Shown here: positions 39,510-39,565 of the stretch, one piece after another
How the letters are laid out: every line of letters starts with the position of its first letter
Position numbering within the stretch: position 1 is the first letter of the stretch
NCBI GenBank assembly: GCA_947303055.1
Contig: CAMYXV010000008.1
Span: forward strand, 1 to 39,565
Direction: 5' to 3'
Origin: an uncultured Bacteroidales bacterium
GTDB lineage: Bacteria; Bacteroidota; Bacteroidia; Bacteroidales; F082
Length of the DNA stretch: 39,565 bases
Position numbers and translations under genes: made by a program
The notes under the pieces: generated by a model
Database searches by the model: none
The model's input: only the letters and a program-made list of their open reading frames with translations
What the model was told of the DNA's origin: nothing

Positions 39510-39565
39510 TCAAATGCGCTCCAGCGGCCTAAAAATGCCCTCTCCTACTTTTTCGGTTTTCTCCC
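39510..39565 (-). CDS. Possible 3' end of a gene entering from the right edge
   Basis: On the minus strand one frame is open from the window edge and ends at a TGA at 39510-39512, reading EKTEKVGEGIFRPLERI. The other two frames stop at once. Composition is less AT-rich than the region to its left, which fits a coding end. At 17 residues it cannot be identified. Confidence 0.25.
   Translation of the reverse strand, partial: EKTEKVGEGIFRPLERI

Overview
The window reads as chromosome of an uncultured member of the Bacteroidota, most likely Bacteroidales. The evidence is the recurring -7 promoter box TAnnTTTG (sometimes with TTTG or a near match about 19 nt upstream), DUF4301, DUF456 and DUF3244 proteins, type IX secretion sorting domains, split transketolase subunits, and TPR regulators that start with a lipobox and end with a LuxR-like helix-turn-helix. 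I see no tRNA, rRNA or CRISPR array.

Layout: (1) 1-1487, the 3' part of a DUF4301 gene that enters from the left edge. (2) 1526-8051, a tightly packed plus-strand cassette, richer in AT than its flanks: a YbdG-like MscS channel, a RyR-domain protein, two paralogous exported TPR proteins, and a TIR protein with one membrane helix and periplasmic beta-rich modules. Several joins are ATGA overlaps. This is my best candidate for an undescribed signalling or defence system. (3) 8058-11329, minus strand: DUF456, transketolase N-terminal subunit, and transketolase C-terminal subunit fused in frame to a LOG-family domain. (4) 11441-14471, two outer-membrane-type proteins, followed by a RAYT transposase and its palindromes (14468-15152). 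(5) 15182-19656, minus strand: a small antitoxin-like protein, a CotH protein with a type IX tail, a RelA-type synthetase with a degraded hydrolase domain, and ClpS. (6) 19769-24827, a polysaccharide export locus: flippase, two Wzz-like chain-length proteins, O-antigen ligase/polymerase.

(7) 24779-33912 is a mosaic tandem array of two units. Each unit begins with the same 207 bp (tail of the ligase gene, a promoter, and the start of a TPR regulator gene) and ends with the same 453 bp of an FKBP lipoprotein gene. Between these ends the regulator bodies have diverged and the downstream genes are unrelated. Both regulators are followed by the same direct-repeat motif, GTTCGTAATGGGGTTCGTA or a one-base variant, upstream of the unit's cell-surface genes. 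This looks like a diversifying sensor-effector locus, although an assembly join between strain variants must be excluded.

(8) 33366-38494, minus strand: nrnA followed by four lipoproteins built from one, three, two and three FKBP-like domains. (9) 38565-39565: an XRE regulator and a long AT-rich region with dyad symmetries.

Two families of short palindromic repeats have entered genes here, in several places without breaking the reading frame: a 24-bp element with core TGAGCCTGTCGAA, and the RAYT-associated palindrome with arm GAGACGCAAAA.
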